The notes beneath the pieces are model-generated. The model saw nothing but the letters and a program-made list of their open reading frames with translations, was not told the origin of the DNA and did not search any database. Of a stretch of 64,000 nt of DNA, positions 37,666 through 47,728 are shown piece after piece. Numbering within the stretch: the stretch's first letter is position 1; each line of letters opens with the position of its first letter. The position numbers were made by a program, and so were the translations under genes. This DNA comes from Gammaproteobacteria bacterium. GTDB taxonomy: Bacteria > Pseudomonadota > Gammaproteobacteria > Pseudomonadales > Moraxellaceae. The stretch lies in the NCBI GenBank assembly GCA_028868515.1, contig JAGWUI010000003.1:1-64000 (forward strand), read 5' to 3'.

Positions 37666-38463
37666 ATGTTTGACCAACTTCAAGAAGACATTCAAGCAGT
37701 GTTTGATCGCGACCCTGCTGCACGCAGTGCGCTCGAAGTTTTACTCACCTATCCAGGCATTCATGCAGTACTACTGCACCGTGCAGCGCACAAACTTTGG
37801 CAACATAAGCTCAAAGGCACTGCTCGTGGTGTATCTATGTTTAATCGATTCTTAACAGGCATTGAAATTCATCCTGCAGCAAAAATTGGTCGACGTTTAT
37901 TTATTGATCATGGCATGGGTGTCGTCATTGGTGAAACTGCTGAAATCGGAGATGATGTCACGCTCTATCATGGCGTCACCTTAGGTGGCACAACATGGCA
38001 AAAAGGCAAACGTCACCCAACTTTAGAAGATGGTGTTGTGGTGGGTGCGGGAGCTAAAGTGCTAGGACCATTTACCGTTGGTAAAAATGCAAAGATTGGC
38101 TCTAATGCCGTCGTGACCAAAGCAGTTCCATCCGAAGTCACTGTCGTCGGTAACCCTGCTCGGTTTATTGAAAAAGACACAGACAAAGCCATTACCTCTG
38201 CGCAACAAAGCCAAATTCTAGATTATGCCCACTCCATTGGATTCCAACCTTATGCAACCGCTCCCGATCTTCCAGATCCTGTTGCGGAAGCATTCCGAGT
38301 GTTGCTCAATCACATGCAATCCACAGACAAACGCATTGATAAAATGTGTGAAAGCGTCTGCCAATTAAATCCTAAATTTTGTGATGAAAAAAATCAGCCT
38401 TTAAATGAAGATGATTTAAGTATTATCCAAGATTGTAAGGGCACATCGCTCTCTCAGAAGTAA
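37666..38463 (+). CDS. cysE: Serine O-acetyltransferase
   Basis: CysE acetylates serine with acetyl-CoA, the first step of cysteine synthesis. The 265-residue product has the short N-terminal helical part ([30 protein letters not shown] in two blocks). A left-handed parallel beta-helix of hexapeptide repeats follows, with [40 protein letters not shown], the catalytic loop [12 protein letters not shown] and [12 protein letters not shown]. The tail beyond residue 190 is a variable extension. The form with a shorter N-terminus (cytosolic type) is common beside trmJ in this group. A terminator follows. Confidence 0.95.
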   Translation: MFDQLQEDIQAVFDRDPAARSALEVLLTYPGIHAVLLHRAAHKLWQHKLKGTARGVSMFNRFLTGIEIHPAAKIGRRLFIDHGMGVVIGETAEIGDDVTLYHGVTLGGTTWQKGKRHPTLEDGVVVGAGAKVLGPFTVGKNAKIGSNAVVTKAVPSEVTVVGNPARFIEKDTDKAITSAQQSQILDYAHSIGFQPYATAPDLPDPVAEAFRVLLNHMQSTDKRIDKMCESVCQLNPKFCDEKNQPLNEDDLSIIQDCKGTSLSQK

Positions 38464-38482
38464 CGATTAAGGCCTGCATAGA

Positions 38483-38526
38483 GCGCTCTCTTCTGTTGCG
38501 GTTTTACAACGAGAGTGCCTATTTTT
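38483..38526 (+). terminator. Terminator after cysE
   Basis: GCGCTCTC (38483-38490) pairs with GAGAGTGC (38511-38518) with one G-U wobble; an inner GTTG/CAAC pairing shortens the loop. A T-run follows at 38522-38526. Confidence 0.65.
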
Positions 38527-38679
38527 ACGGTTGTTATTTAATTTTTTTTAGTTATAGTCTTTAAATACTGAAATAACAGGTATCTGCTGAACATAACTAC
38601 TAGATATAGTTAAATTTATGCCAAGTAGTTATCAAAGTTGAGCACTCAGCTTTATCACTTATGACATGGAATTCAAAAC

Positions 38680-39396
38680 ATGCTTAAACTCAATATGAAA
38701 CATAGCCTGCTTACGGCATCAATTCTGACTGCATTGACGCTGTCAGCATGCCAAGAAACAAAAGTTGCACCACCTCCTGCGCCAGCACCAGTTGTATTGC
38801 CTGCATTAATCGTACCACCTGTTCCAGAAGATCCATTAGCAATTGAAATTAAAGCAATTGACCGCTCAAATATTGATGCTCGCATCCTACTCATGGGCAA
38901 ATATGCAAGACATTATCCACCACATTTTACTAATCCACGCGCACGTCATGCTGCCGAAGCAGAAGTCAAAGACCTGCTCAAAACACTAAATCCGATTGCG
39001 TCTAATCCACGTGCAACTCATGCAGAGCTTCTGCAAGGATTTAAAGCAAATGGTCTGGCTCGTAATTTGGATATTGGTTCAAATACGACATCGACTGCAG
39101 ATGGCTATATTCGTCGCGCGCTCAAAATGGATCCAAAAGATCCAGAAACCAACTTCTGGTTTGGAGTGTTGTTGTCTGAAGGTGGCGGCATGACGGAAGG
39201 TATCCCTTACCTCAATAAAGCAGCAAAAGGTGGCTATAACGAAGCTCATCTCTCTCTTGCGAATGCTTATTTACAACTCGACAAAAAGCAAAAAGCACTT
39301 GCCGAGCTTAAAGAATATCAACGCTTAATGCCTGATGACACACGCGTTCCAGACATGATTGATGCTGTAAAAGCAGATAAAGCGTCGATTTGGTAA
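38680..39396 (+). CDS. Lipoprotein with TPR-like repeats
   Basis: The 238-residue product has a lipoprotein signal peptide with lipobox TLSAC (Cys24), then a Pro/Ala/Val-rich linker (residues 28-50). A helical domain carries repeats resembling tetratricopeptide repeats: YIRRALKMDPKDPETNFWFGVLLSEGGGMTEGIPYLNKAA and AHLSLANAYLQLDKKQKALAELKEYQRL (described in part) in the last 110 residues. It is likely anchored in the outer membrane facing the periplasm and may act as an interaction scaffold. I do not recognise the exact family. It lies between cysE and an enoyl-CoA hydratase gene without an obvious functional tie. Confidence 0.8.
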   Translation: MLKLNMKHSLLTASILTALTLSACQETKVAPPPAPAPVVLPALIVPPVPEDPLAIEIKAIDRSNIDARILLMGKYARHYPPHFTNPRARHAAEAEVKDLLKTLNPIASNPRATHAELLQGFKANGLARNLDIGSNTTSTADGYIRRALKMDPKDPETNFWFGVLLSEGGGMTEGIPYLNKAAKGGYNEAHLSLANAYLQLDKKQKALAELKEYQRLMPDDTRVPDMIDAVKADKASIW

Positions 39397-39480
39397 AATT
39401 AACCCACTGCATGTACACCAGCATACGACAACTTTCACTAGAAGGTTGTCTATGATTATTCACTGAATGAGAGTTCTTCT

Positions 39481-40281
39481 ATGTCACTCACCTGCATTAC
39501 ACAGCCGCATGCTAATTTAATTGCACACCTTGACCAATCAGGTGTTCTAGAGTTAATCCTCAATCGCCCTGAACGTAAAAATGCAATTTTTGGTTCTTTC
39601 TATCTTGCGCTTGAACAAGCACTGATTGAAGCTGACGCCAATCCAGATGTACGCGTTGTCCTGCTACGCGGTGAACAAGATTTCACTGCGGGCAATGATT
39701 TACAAGATTTTGCCATTGAATCTAAAAGTGATGCACCAATGGTAGATGCTCCCCCATTCCGTTTATTACGTGCCGCTAATTCGCTTTCAAAACCTCTTGT
39801 TGTTGCGGTTCGTGGTGTCGCAATTGGAATTGGAACGACCATTCTACTGCATGCCGATTTGGTATATTGCGATACAACCGCAAAATTCCAAATGCCATTT
39901 TTAAGTCTTGGTCTAACCCCAGAAGGTGCATCAACCTTGCTCTTGCCACAACGTGCAGGTTATTTAAAAGCAGCTGAATTGCTGTTACTTGCGGAAGTCT
40001 TCACCGCAGAAACTGCACTAAGTGCTGGTCTAGTCAATCAAATTGTTGCCGACGATGTTTATGCTCATGCACGTGCTAAAGCCTTAAAACTGACTCAATT
40101 CCCAGCAGTTTCAATCAAAGCAACCAAAGCAATGTTGCGCGATGACACCCCAACTACAGGGATCGACCGTATTAATGCGGAAGCGCATATTTTTGGTCAA
40201 CGCGTTAAATCACCAGCAATGACTGAAGCCTTGACTGCATTTAAAGAAAAACGCGCGCCAAATTTTAGACAATTTGATTAA
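39481..40281 (+). CDS. Enoyl-CoA hydratase/isomerase family protein
   Basis: The 266-residue protein belongs to the crotonase superfamily, which hydrates or isomerises acyl-CoA thioesters. It has the N-terminal LILNRPERKNAI motif, the CoA-binding GEQDFTAGNDLQDF segment (first oxyanion-hole region), and VRGVAIGIGTTILLHADLVY (second oxyanion-hole region). The GLTPEGASTLLLPQRAG stretch follows. A Glu typical of hydratases at the GxxPEGG region is kept as Pro-Glu-Gly-Ala. The exact substrate is unclear; PaaG-like or short-chain crotonases are possible. A bidirectional terminator follows. Confidence 0.9.
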   Translation: MSLTCITQPHANLIAHLDQSGVLELILNRPERKNAIFGSFYLALEQALIEADANPDVRVVLLRGEQDFTAGNDLQDFAIESKSDAPMVDAPPFRLLRAANSLSKPLVVAVRGVAIGIGTTILLHADLVYCDTTAKFQMPFLSLGLTPEGASTLLLPQRAGYLKAAELLLLAEVFTAETALSAGLVNQIVADDVYAHARAKALKLTQFPAVSIKATKAMLRDDTPTTGIDRINAEAHIFGQRVKSPAMTEALTAFKEKRAPNFRQFD

Positions 40282-40330
40282 TGAGATCATGTCATTCACA
40301 CCAAATGATCATGATATAGAGCATCAAATC

Positions 40331-40364
40331 AAAATAGCCACGAACTTAAGCTAGTGGCTATTTT
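40331..40364. terminator. Bidirectional terminator at the left border of the T6SS locus
   Basis: A perfect 11-bp stem (AAAATAGCCAC at 40331-40341, GTGGCTATTTT at 40354-40364) with a 12-base loop has A and T runs on its two sides. It separates the enoyl-CoA hydratase gene from the convergent leftward T6SS operon. Confidence 0.8.
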
Positions 40365-40400
40365 TATAAAACAAAATCTATTTAATCCCAAAAGCAACAC

Positions 40401-41207
40401 TTACAACACATCAAACTCAATCCGACGATTACGGCGACGCCCTTCATCCGTTGCATTATCCGCTATCGGTTTCGTTGATCCCAAACCTTGAGCGGTCAAG
40501 GATTCTGCATGCAATCCTTTTGTAATCAGATAAGCCTTCACTGCGTCCGCGCGAGCCAATGACAGCGCCAAGTTTGTGGCGGGAATTCCCTGATCATCCG
40601 TATGACCGATAATACGAACCGAACGACCACCGACTTTATTTAATGCGACCGCCATATCATTCAAAATTCCTTGACCAACTGGTGTAAGTACGGCACTCCC
40701 CGATTGAAACTCGATAATTCGATTGGCAAGTGCTTTATCTACAACAGCTTGTTCTAGTGCAACGACTTCAAGCTTATTATTAATCGTATATGCTGTCGAA
40801 AGCCCTTGCCCAAGTTGTGTCTCTAACTGTGAACGCATGCCATCACTGGTAACATTGCCATGCAATGTAATATTAGCGCCAGAAATGTCCAAACGTCCTT
40901 GCGTCACATTTTTGAGATTGGGCTGAAGGCTCGCTAACACTGTTTGAGACCATTGTGGTGGCGTTCGAACCTTACCGACCTTTAATTGATCAACAACCCG
41001 ATCACCATAGAGTTCACGTAACCGCCTCAGAATTGCTTGTTTCGTTGCATCATCAGGCGCAGTCCCACTGACGACAACAGGAGCAGTTGAGGTTGTCATG
41101 GGAGCAACATTAGATTGAGATAAATCTGCATAAACCGTTGCAGACATGCTCACGACAAAACCTGTGATGATTGACCGATATACTTGTGTTAGATTTATCG
41201 GATTCAT
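40401..41207 (-). CDS. tagN: T6SS-associated OmpA-domain protein (TagN-like)
   Basis: The product (268 residues from 41207; 280 from an alternative start at 41243) has a signal peptide ending near SATVYA. It then has a BON-like region (about 75-150 of the mature chain, with LDISGANITLHGNVTSDGM) and a C-terminal OmpA peptidoglycan-binding domain (IIGHTDDQGIPATNLALSLARAD, then GLGSTKPIADN and GRRRNRRIEF). It is the last gene of the leftward T6SS operon, after tagF. Because TssL here lacks an OmpA domain, this protein may provide the cell-wall anchor in trans. The name TagN follows the Acinetobacter order from memory. Confidence 0.85.
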   Translation of the reverse strand: MNPINLTQVYRSIITGFVVSMSATVYADLSQSNVAPMTTSTAPVVVSGTAPDDATKQAILRRLRELYGDRVVDQLKVGKVRTPPQWSQTVLASLQPNLKNVTQGRLDISGANITLHGNVTSDGMRSQLETQLGQGLSTAYTINNKLEVVALEQAVVDKALANRIIEFQSGSAVLTPVGQGILNDMAVALNKVGGRSVRIIGHTDDQGIPATNLALSLARADAVKAYLITKGLHAESLTAQGLGSTKPIADNATDEGRRRNRRIEFDVL

Positions 41208-41293
41208 CTTATTTTTATTGAGCAAGCTCTTATTCTCTAGCATTTTCTTTTACTCAAAGTTTCTATTAAAGATTGTGAAAGTGAAGCTGAATA

Positions 41294-42268
41294 TTATGTG
41301 TTCAAAAAAACATCCTTAAACATTTTCATAATATCTAATAGTGGAATATCGTCATCATCAAGAATCTGCTCCAGCCGAGCTAGGCCAGCATCATTTTCTA
41401 AATAAGAATCTATCCAAGCTGAATCAAATACATGTACCCAATGATCTCCACTTAAATCATCCTGCATCAAACCTGCTAAGGTTGTGGAGTCAGCCCCTTG
41501 GAATCCAACAAGGAGAAGAGGTTGTGCATGGCGATGATAAATTAATGCTGAAACCTCTATGCTGTGGTTCTGAATAAATCCTGAAATCAGATTCAGCCAA
41601 AACGTTGCAGCACGCGTGCTATTTCCACCTTGTGGTAGCGGTAGAATCAAGGCCTTATTCAAATTTTCTGCACCTTGATGAATGACAGGTTGCAGCAATA
41701 ACCCTAATGCAATTAAGCCTTGGATAAACTTCCCATCATGCTTTGCCATCCTCAAATCATGACGGAAACTGCCTACCGTCTGATACATCAAATAAGTTTG
41801 GTACTCTAAACTCCCACCCACACCGACGGTCAAAGGTTGTGATAGACATTGCATCGCAATCGTTGGATCAGGGGTATGAATAGTCTCCGTATTTAATAAA
41901 CGCGTACTTTGCCAAAGCGACTGAAGCAAAACTGGAGCTTGCCCCATAAACTGACTCGGCTTTGCAGGCTGCATCCGAATCCCTGTAATGAGTGGAAAGC
42001 GCCTGTGTGAGATATCGCGACTGGTAGTCAACGTACCTGCCAATGCTAATGGCATTCGTGTACTACAAAATACAAAATCAAGCGGTGGCATCTGATCATA
42101 CTGACTCTGCCAATTCACATAAGTTGATTGAGCCTCAAGCGCTTGAGCAACCCACTGATCCAAAATATGTAGCATCGCACCATGACCTGCACTACGAATA
42201 AAATCTCCACGCGCAGGGCACTTCCCAAAATAAAAAGGTTCAGCCTGATGTGCCAAATGATCATTCAT
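41294..42268 (-). CDS. tagF: T6SS accessory protein TagF
   Basis: TagF proteins (SciT/DUF2094 family) act in post-translational control of T6SS assembly; in Pseudomonas TagF restrains firing. The 324-residue product opens with the family motif AEPFYFGKCPARGDFIRSAGHG. The mid-part WQSQYDQMPPLDFVFCSTRMPL follows, and the rest continues with the unfused (TagF alone) length. No PppA phosphatase domain is fused. Its start overlaps the tssM stop by 4 bp (ATGA), so the two are translationally coupled. Confidence 0.9.
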   Translation of the reverse strand: MNDHLAHQAEPFYFGKCPARGDFIRSAGHGAMLHILDQWVAQALEAQSTYVNWQSQYDQMPPLDFVFCSTRMPLALAGTLTTSRDISHRRFPLITGIRMQPAKPSQFMGQAPVLLQSLWQSTRLLNTETIHTPDPTIAMQCLSQPLTVGVGGSLEYQTYLMYQTVGSFRHDLRMAKHDGKFIQGLIALGLLLQPVIHQGAENLNKALILPLPQGGNSTRAATFWLNLISGFIQNHSIEVSALIYHRHAQPLLLVGFQGADSTTLAGLMQDDLSGDHWVHVFDSAWIDSYLENDAGLARLEQILDDDDIPLLDIMKMFKDVFLNT

Positions 42269-45200
42269 GAGTGACTTCCTGTCTTCTGAGTGGTGGTAGG
42301 CTGTGCAGCACTCGTGATTGCAGTTGGTGCAATACTCACAGTTTGACTCGAAGTAATCACAGGAACTAACTGTAGACCTTTTAAACTGTTTCCTCCTGCG
42401 GGCGAATCAGTTGTGCTTGCTGTACCTGTCGCGGATGGCTGAGAATTACCACCACTAATTAATCTAAACTTCACCGTCACAGAGGTCGGAGATCCTGCTT
42501 GCGGTGCAACTGTGCTAACCCATTTCAATTCAAATGTTCCATCAGCAAGTTTCTTGCGCTGCGCTGAGCTCATCATGCGCTCTAATCCATAAGCACCTGG
42601 TACATCCAAAATCGTGACCAGCCGTCCCTCAAAATCCATGCCTGTGATTTTTACACCGGGTTGGCTTGAAGGATTTGGCCAAACAAAACTTGTCCATTCC
42701 TGCAAACCATTTCGATAGCGCATACGCTGCCCATCGACCTCAATGGTATATTCGCTCAGACCAGCGACAGGAACTGGCATAATCTGGAAAGTTGTTTGTG
42801 CAGGATTATTTGACGCGGCAGCAGGAGAAGCGGAACTACTTGTCGGTGTTGAACCACCAGCAACAGGCGCTAAATACCTTGGAAAATCGGCAATAAATTG
42901 GGGCTCTAAATGAATCCCAATATCATTCCAAGTTTTAGCCGATAGTTGATCACCACGTCGAGTCACAATTGGATCAAGTTTAGATGAAACAAATGTACTT
43001 ACACTGCCACTCTCTCCAAAAACTCGACCAATTTCTGCACCTGTTGCTTCAACATGCGCATTGGCTGTAAATGGGTATTTTTGAGCGAGATCACGACTAA
43101 ACGGTTGATAGACTTGTGCAGCCCAAACCTTGTTAAGTTCGTTTTGAGCAGGGGTAATCAACACGGAAAAAGACTGTGTTAATGGTTTGATTAATAAAGG
43201 ACGAAGCACTTGCTTCATACTATCTGTTGCACCAGCCAGTATTTGCTCATCGATGAGCTGCTGCGTTGAATTCAGTTCAGAGCCGCCCTCATTCAATGTC
43301 TGCTTCACCATGTCCAGAGACCCAGGACCAATATCTCCAGCACTTTTGATTTTGTTTAGTCGAGTACGGATTTGAGATAAATTACTCAAATAAATCATCA
43401 AGAATGATCGTTTCTGATTATCGTCTCGAACTTTAACGATATTATGAAGCGGAGCAAACTCAGCCCCTAAAATTCCCAATGCAGGAGAATTTGGATCTTG
43501 AGTCCCAACATTTACTTGAACCTGCGATGGCGTTCGTTGAAGAACTATGCGTTTCACCCATTCAAAAAAACCAGTCTTTGCTGTCGATAAACTACTATCC
43601 ACAGCCGAAGGATTATCCCAACCTGTTTCACGATCAAGCACCGTAAATAACTTCAAGATCGGAGAAAGCTCAGGATCGCCTAGCCCATTCATCAGTGTCA
43701 CTTCCTGATTGAAATCAGTCGCAGGCACATAATCAATCGACTGGATAAACTTCTTCCACTCCGCAATGTCGTCGCGCTTATACATTGCGATCAGATCCTT
43801 ACGGATTTGCTCAGGACTGCCAGTTAATGTCAGATCATCATTGCGAACTGTGTTCAGCACCCAATCCTGCCCTTGTACATTTTCTGTCGCTGCTTTATCG
43901 ATCGCTTGGCTGATATAACCATCCCAAGCAGCCTTGGTAAATGTTCCAGCAATGACATAGTTACCTGTCATAAAGCTCCGATTCTGCTCACCGACAATTT
44001 GCGCAACAGTAATCGTTGGATAACGAGCGGATGCACGCATTTTTATTTCGGCATATACACGATCACGAGCAGGCATCCCTTTGACGACACGTCGTAAGTT
44101 ATCTCGTGTTTGATCAACCAAAGCCAGATTGGTTTCCAAAACAGGAAAATCGGGAGCATTTGATTGAGATAAAGAATAACTAATAATACGCTCTGCGCTG
44201 CGAATCATATCGCTACGAGACATATCACCACGATTGGCATCGAGCCATGTTCGCCAGAACCGAGTGATCTGATCATTCAAATGACTTTGATCCATGTGGG
44301 TATGATCACCCAACATCAGATATGCTTTGAGCGCGTTGTAGGCATCTTCAACATTGGTTGGCGAGGCTTCTTTATATTGCTGTGCGGCATTCACTGTCAT
44401 TGCTGCGACAGGCTGATCTGTTGGTTGTAGCTGACGACCATTTGCATTCACCTCACCCAAGAATTTTTCTAAATTCTCAGACACAGGTTTCAGCATAATT
44501 TCTTTAATGCCCAACAAATACTCTTGGCGTACTTTAGTTTTAAGTGCATCTCCTTGATACAAACCAAAGCGCAATGACCACGGTCGATCATGATCATATT
44601 GATCTAACTGTTCTAAACGATCTTGCAAAATTTCCAATGATTTGAGTTGACTTGGCATATCGCCTTGCCCTGCACTTTGAATCCGTTTCACTTGCGCCAA
44701 ATCAGCAGCAACACGTTGCACTAATTGTTGGTTATTCATATATGACCATGTCCACAGACTGAGCAAAATGCCAGCGGACAATAAAGTCACTAAAAATAAA
44801 ATATGGCGACGTTGGCGACGATCACGATTGGTATGCTGTCTCACCAAATGACGATCAGCAAGAATCACTTTTGAAAATAAATGATTCAAGAAATAGCCAT
44901 GCTGAATCGTTGGTGTTGTTGCAGGCTCAGGCATCTGGCTCGAAGCTTTTAAACCAAAGCGCTCCAGCATCTGTGCAGTCATTGGACTACCCAACTGCCC
45001 CTCTTGTAATGCACTCGTGAAGTAGAACCCACGAAATACAGGCTTAAACTGGAATGGATTATCTTCAAATAGCGTCGCGATGAATGTCCGAAGTGCAGGA
45101 CGAATCGCTTTAAACTCAAGCGGAAACGTCATAATACTTGGCGACAAGGTTTGATGATGGCGCATCGTCAAATGAGTTGTTCCCAGATCTTTTAATCCGT

Positions 45201-46128
45201 CATACAACACATCGAGTTGCTGATCAAAATGTGTAACTGCATCCATTTGATCATGTTCTTTAAATGGAATTGTTGCACCCCAAACCTGCGCTCGATCCTC
45301 CTGATCATAGTCTGAAAAAAACTCAGTGAATCCAGACAACAAGTCCATCTTGGTAAAGACAATATAAACAGGCGCAAAAACTTCTAATTTTTCAGTTAAA
45401 TCCTGTACACGACTCCGAAGATTTTTTGCCAAAGTCACCACATGTTCGGGATTACTATTCGTTAGTTCAGCAACACTGACTCCGATAATAATGCCGTTAA
45501 TTGGTGCACGTGAGCGATGCTTTTTTAGCAAACCTAAAAAGCTCAACCATTCTTTATGATCTTCTTCATGAACGGCATAGCGACCTGCGGTATCTAACAA
45601 AATTCCTTCTGTTGAAAAAAACCAATCGCAATTTCGCGTTCCGCCAATTCCTCGAATTGCTGGACCACCCTGCTGATCTGCAAACGGAAAACGTAATCCA
45701 GAATGCTGAATTGCAGAGCTTTTTCCTGCTGCTGGATTACCAATCATCATGTACCAAGGCAACTCATACAACGCCGCACGTCCTGTACGATCACCTAAAC
45801 GCGACTTGCGAATAGTACGAATAGCATCATTCATCCGCATGCGTAAATGTTGAGTTTCCTCATGATCCTGTTGGGTTTTCTTAAAACTTCTGACTTGTTT
45901 ATTTTCTTGCAGAAGTTCGATTAACTCATCTCCACTGCGACGAGAGCGATGATTCTGATACCACCAGATAAATATCCATAAGATAAAAATGGTCACGATA
46001 CTCGCCACCACCGACCAATAAATTTTAGGTGGAAAAACACGTTGCAATGCAATCAGCACGATTAATCCACCTAGTGTGACAATAAAACGCGGGTCAGAAA
46101 TAATTGACCAAATACGATTAAAATTCAT
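42265..46128 (-). CDS. tssM: T6SS membrane-complex protein TssM (IcmF)
   Basis: TssM spans the inner membrane and forms, with TssL and TssJ, the channel that anchors the baseplate. The 1287-residue protein has two N-terminal membrane segments (about 17-29 and 38-57). A cytoplasmic NTPase-like domain follows, with Walker A GNPAAGKS (130-137), GILLDTAGRY (175-184) and TKMD (259-262). A third membrane segment lies at 443-463, followed by a large periplasmic part with IcmF-related and DUF1215-like C-terminal regions. The last 70 residues are Ser/Thr-rich and probably disordered. An intact Walker A suggests NTP binding. It overlaps tagF by 4 bp. Confidence 0.97.
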   Translation of the reverse strand: MNFNRIWSIISDPRFIVTLGGLIVLIALQRVFPPKIYWSVVASIVTIFILWIFIWWYQNHRSRRSGDELIELLQENKQVRSFKKTQQDHEETQHLRMRMNDAIRTIRKSRLGDRTGRAALYELPWYMMIGNPAAGKSSAIQHSGLRFPFADQQGGPAIRGIGGTRNCDWFFSTEGILLDTAGRYAVHEEDHKEWLSFLGLLKKHRSRAPINGIIIGVSVAELTNSNPEHVVTLAKNLRSRVQDLTEKLEVFAPVYIVFTKMDLLSGFTEFFSDYDQEDRAQVWGATIPFKEHDQMDAVTHFDQQLDVLYDGLKDLGTTHLTMRHHQTLSPSIMTFPLEFKAIRPALRTFIATLFEDNPFQFKPVFRGFYFTSALQEGQLGSPMTAQMLERFGLKASSQMPEPATTPTIQHGYFLNHLFSKVILADRHLVRQHTNRDRRQRRHILFLVTLLSAGILLSLWTWSYMNNQQLVQRVAADLAQVKRIQSAGQGDMPSQLKSLEILQDRLEQLDQYDHDRPWSLRFGLYQGDALKTKVRQEYLLGIKEIMLKPVSENLEKFLGEVNANGRQLQPTDQPVAAMTVNAAQQYKEASPTNVEDAYNALKAYLMLGDHTHMDQSHLNDQITRFWRTWLDANRGDMSRSDMIRSAERIISYSLSQSNAPDFPVLETNLALVDQTRDNLRRVVKGMPARDRVYAEIKMRASARYPTITVAQIVGEQNRSFMTGNYVIAGTFTKAAWDGYISQAIDKAATENVQGQDWVLNTVRNDDLTLTGSPEQIRKDLIAMYKRDDIAEWKKFIQSIDYVPATDFNQEVTLMNGLGDPELSPILKLFTVLDRETGWDNPSAVDSSLSTAKTGFFEWVKRIVLQRTPSQVQVNVGTQDPNSPALGILGAEFAPLHNIVKVRDDNQKRSFLMIYLSNLSQIRTRLNKIKSAGDIGPGSLDMVKQTLNEGGSELNSTQQLIDEQILAGATDSMKQVLRPLLIKPLTQSFSVLITPAQNELNKVWAAQVYQPFSRDLAQKYPFTANAHVEATGAEIGRVFGESGSVSTFVSSKLDPIVTRRGDQLSAKTWNDIGIHLEPQFIADFPRYLAPVAGGSTPTSSSASPAAASNNPAQTTFQIMPVPVAGLSEYTIEVDGQRMRYRNGLQEWTSFVWPNPSSQPGVKITGMDFEGRLVTILDVPGAYGLERMMSSAQRKKLADGTFELKWVSTVAPQAGSPTSVTVKFRLISGGNSQPSATGTASTTDSPAGGNSLKGLQLVPVITSSQTVSIAPTAITSAAQPTTTQKTGSHS

Positions 46129-46167
46129 ATTAAACTCAAAATGATATCGGTAGGATTATTAATAAAA

Positions 46168-47694
46168 TCATGCATTTTTAGGAATCTCTTTGATTACTTC
46201 TTCTTGGGTTACCGCATCTGTAGCAATCGGTGAATACGATGTGGCTAACCACAATCCACGTAAAAGATCTCCAGAGCTAGAAATCATGGGAACATGCTGC
46301 TCGGTTGATTCAGCATGTTGCATCGCAATAGCGAGTGAGAGACCTGGGGCTAAAGCGCTTGTGCTTTCTAACAAAGAGCCGCTATAAATCAGGTTTTCTG
46401 TTTGCAAATCAAAAGGTTGAAGTACCAATGCTAATTCACGAAGATTCATGTTTTTCGATGAATTGATATCCGTGATTAAAATGCGTTGATCAGACACTAA
46501 ATTCACGATATCACTCGGATAAAAATGACGAAATTCATCAAAACAATGATTGAGTGCAGTAGCTTCAAGTAGCTCACCTACACGCATTGGCTTTTGTCTG
46601 CCTTTCAGAATAGGCATCGTTATCCGAGACAAAATAGGTAATGTCGGAATCGGTGTCAGATCATTCGTGATTAAAAATGAAAAGCTCGATTCTGTTGGAA
46701 TAAGATTAGGGCTTTTAGGAAGTAACTGATCAATTAAATCTTGATCTAAATGAGAATCCACACCCATCACCAGCAAAACTGAAGACTCGGAAGTTCTTGA
46801 TTGTGCGGTTATTGTTTGCTCAAGATATTGCAGAGTTTCATCAGCATCTTTGGTGATACGATGAGTCCACTGCAGTTGATCGACTTGAAAACCATAGTTC
46901 AGCATTTGTTCAACAGCAGCTTGTTGTAGATATTGCTGATCTTGAACAGACAGATGATGTGGCAGTAAATGTAGGATTTTTAGCTGTTTAGGCCATACAT
47001 ATAATTGCTCTGTAATAGAGTTCTGAACAGACTCTGTCGCTTCTTTGCCCTGCCAAGCAGGATGTAAAATCGCTTGCTGAGTATAATGCGGCTCTTGCGA
47101 TAAGAATGTCTCCGCCATTCCCTCAGCAATCGTTGTTAAGACCGAATCTAATTGATCATAGATATTCTGAGTTAAGGCTTCTATACGACGAGCTCTGACC
47201 GATGAGACATATCCATTAGCGAAATTCGTATGATCATCGGAATCCACTATTGAACTATTCATCGCCAAATCAATACGACGACTTAATAACTTTGCACCAT
47301 TTGCATTCCACAACTCCTCATCACATACAGCAGTTTGGAACTGCCTTAGACCTTCTATGATTTGATCAGCATGATCACCCAATTGTGTTTGGACTGTGAC
47401 TGCATAAACGGATAACCAAGGCATTTTTGAGTCGTCAGTCGAAATCTCGTCATGACGTTCAGGGGGTTGTTCTAGTACAACATTGCTCCGCGCTTTAAAC
47501 CATTTCTGCAATCGACAAACACCATACACGCTCGCGATAATCAAAATTGGCAACCCGATAAGTACCAAAATCAATAATGCAGGCGATACATCGGCGCTCG
47601 TTTGACGCCAATATGAAATGGCAACTAAGCCGCAAAAACCAAACACGCTAGCAATCAATAAAATCCAACGCAAACGACTACTCCAATCTCTCAT
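46168..47694 (-). CDS. Unknown T6SS-locus membrane protein (508 aa)
   Basis: I do not recognise this family outside Acinetobacter-type T6SS loci. The 508-residue product starts with two transmembrane segments (about 8-28 and 38-60), so the remaining 445 residues lie on one side, probably the cytoplasm. The soluble part is mixed alpha/beta, with a long helical middle (EALTQNIYDQLDSVLTTIAEGMAETF) and a C-terminal part ending near VTQEEVIKEIPKNA. No enzyme motif is visible. It sits between PAAR and tssM, 39 bases before tssM, in one operon. It may be an accessory part of the membrane complex, or one of the unnamed Asa proteins. Confidence 0.8.
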   Translation of the reverse strand: MRDWSSRLRWILLIASVFGFCGLVAISYWRQTSADVSPALLILVLIGLPILIIASVYGVCRLQKWFKARSNVVLEQPPERHDEISTDDSKMPWLSVYAVTVQTQLGDHADQIIEGLRQFQTAVCDEELWNANGAKLLSRRIDLAMNSSIVDSDDHTNFANGYVSSVRARRIEALTQNIYDQLDSVLTTIAEGMAETFLSQEPHYTQQAILHPAWQGKEATESVQNSITEQLYVWPKQLKILHLLPHHLSVQDQQYLQQAAVEQMLNYGFQVDQLQWTHRITKDADETLQYLEQTITAQSRTSESSVLLVMGVDSHLDQDLIDQLLPKSPNLIPTESSFSFLITNDLTPIPTLPILSRITMPILKGRQKPMRVGELLEATALNHCFDEFRHFYPSDIVNLVSDQRILITDINSSKNMNLRELALVLQPFDLQTENLIYSGSLLESTSALAPGLSLAIAMQHAESTEQHVPMISSSGDLLRGLWLATSYSPIATDAVTQEEVIKEIPKNA

Positions 47695-47728
47695 TTATTG
47701 TTATTTGTCATCATGCTTTCGTCAAAAA

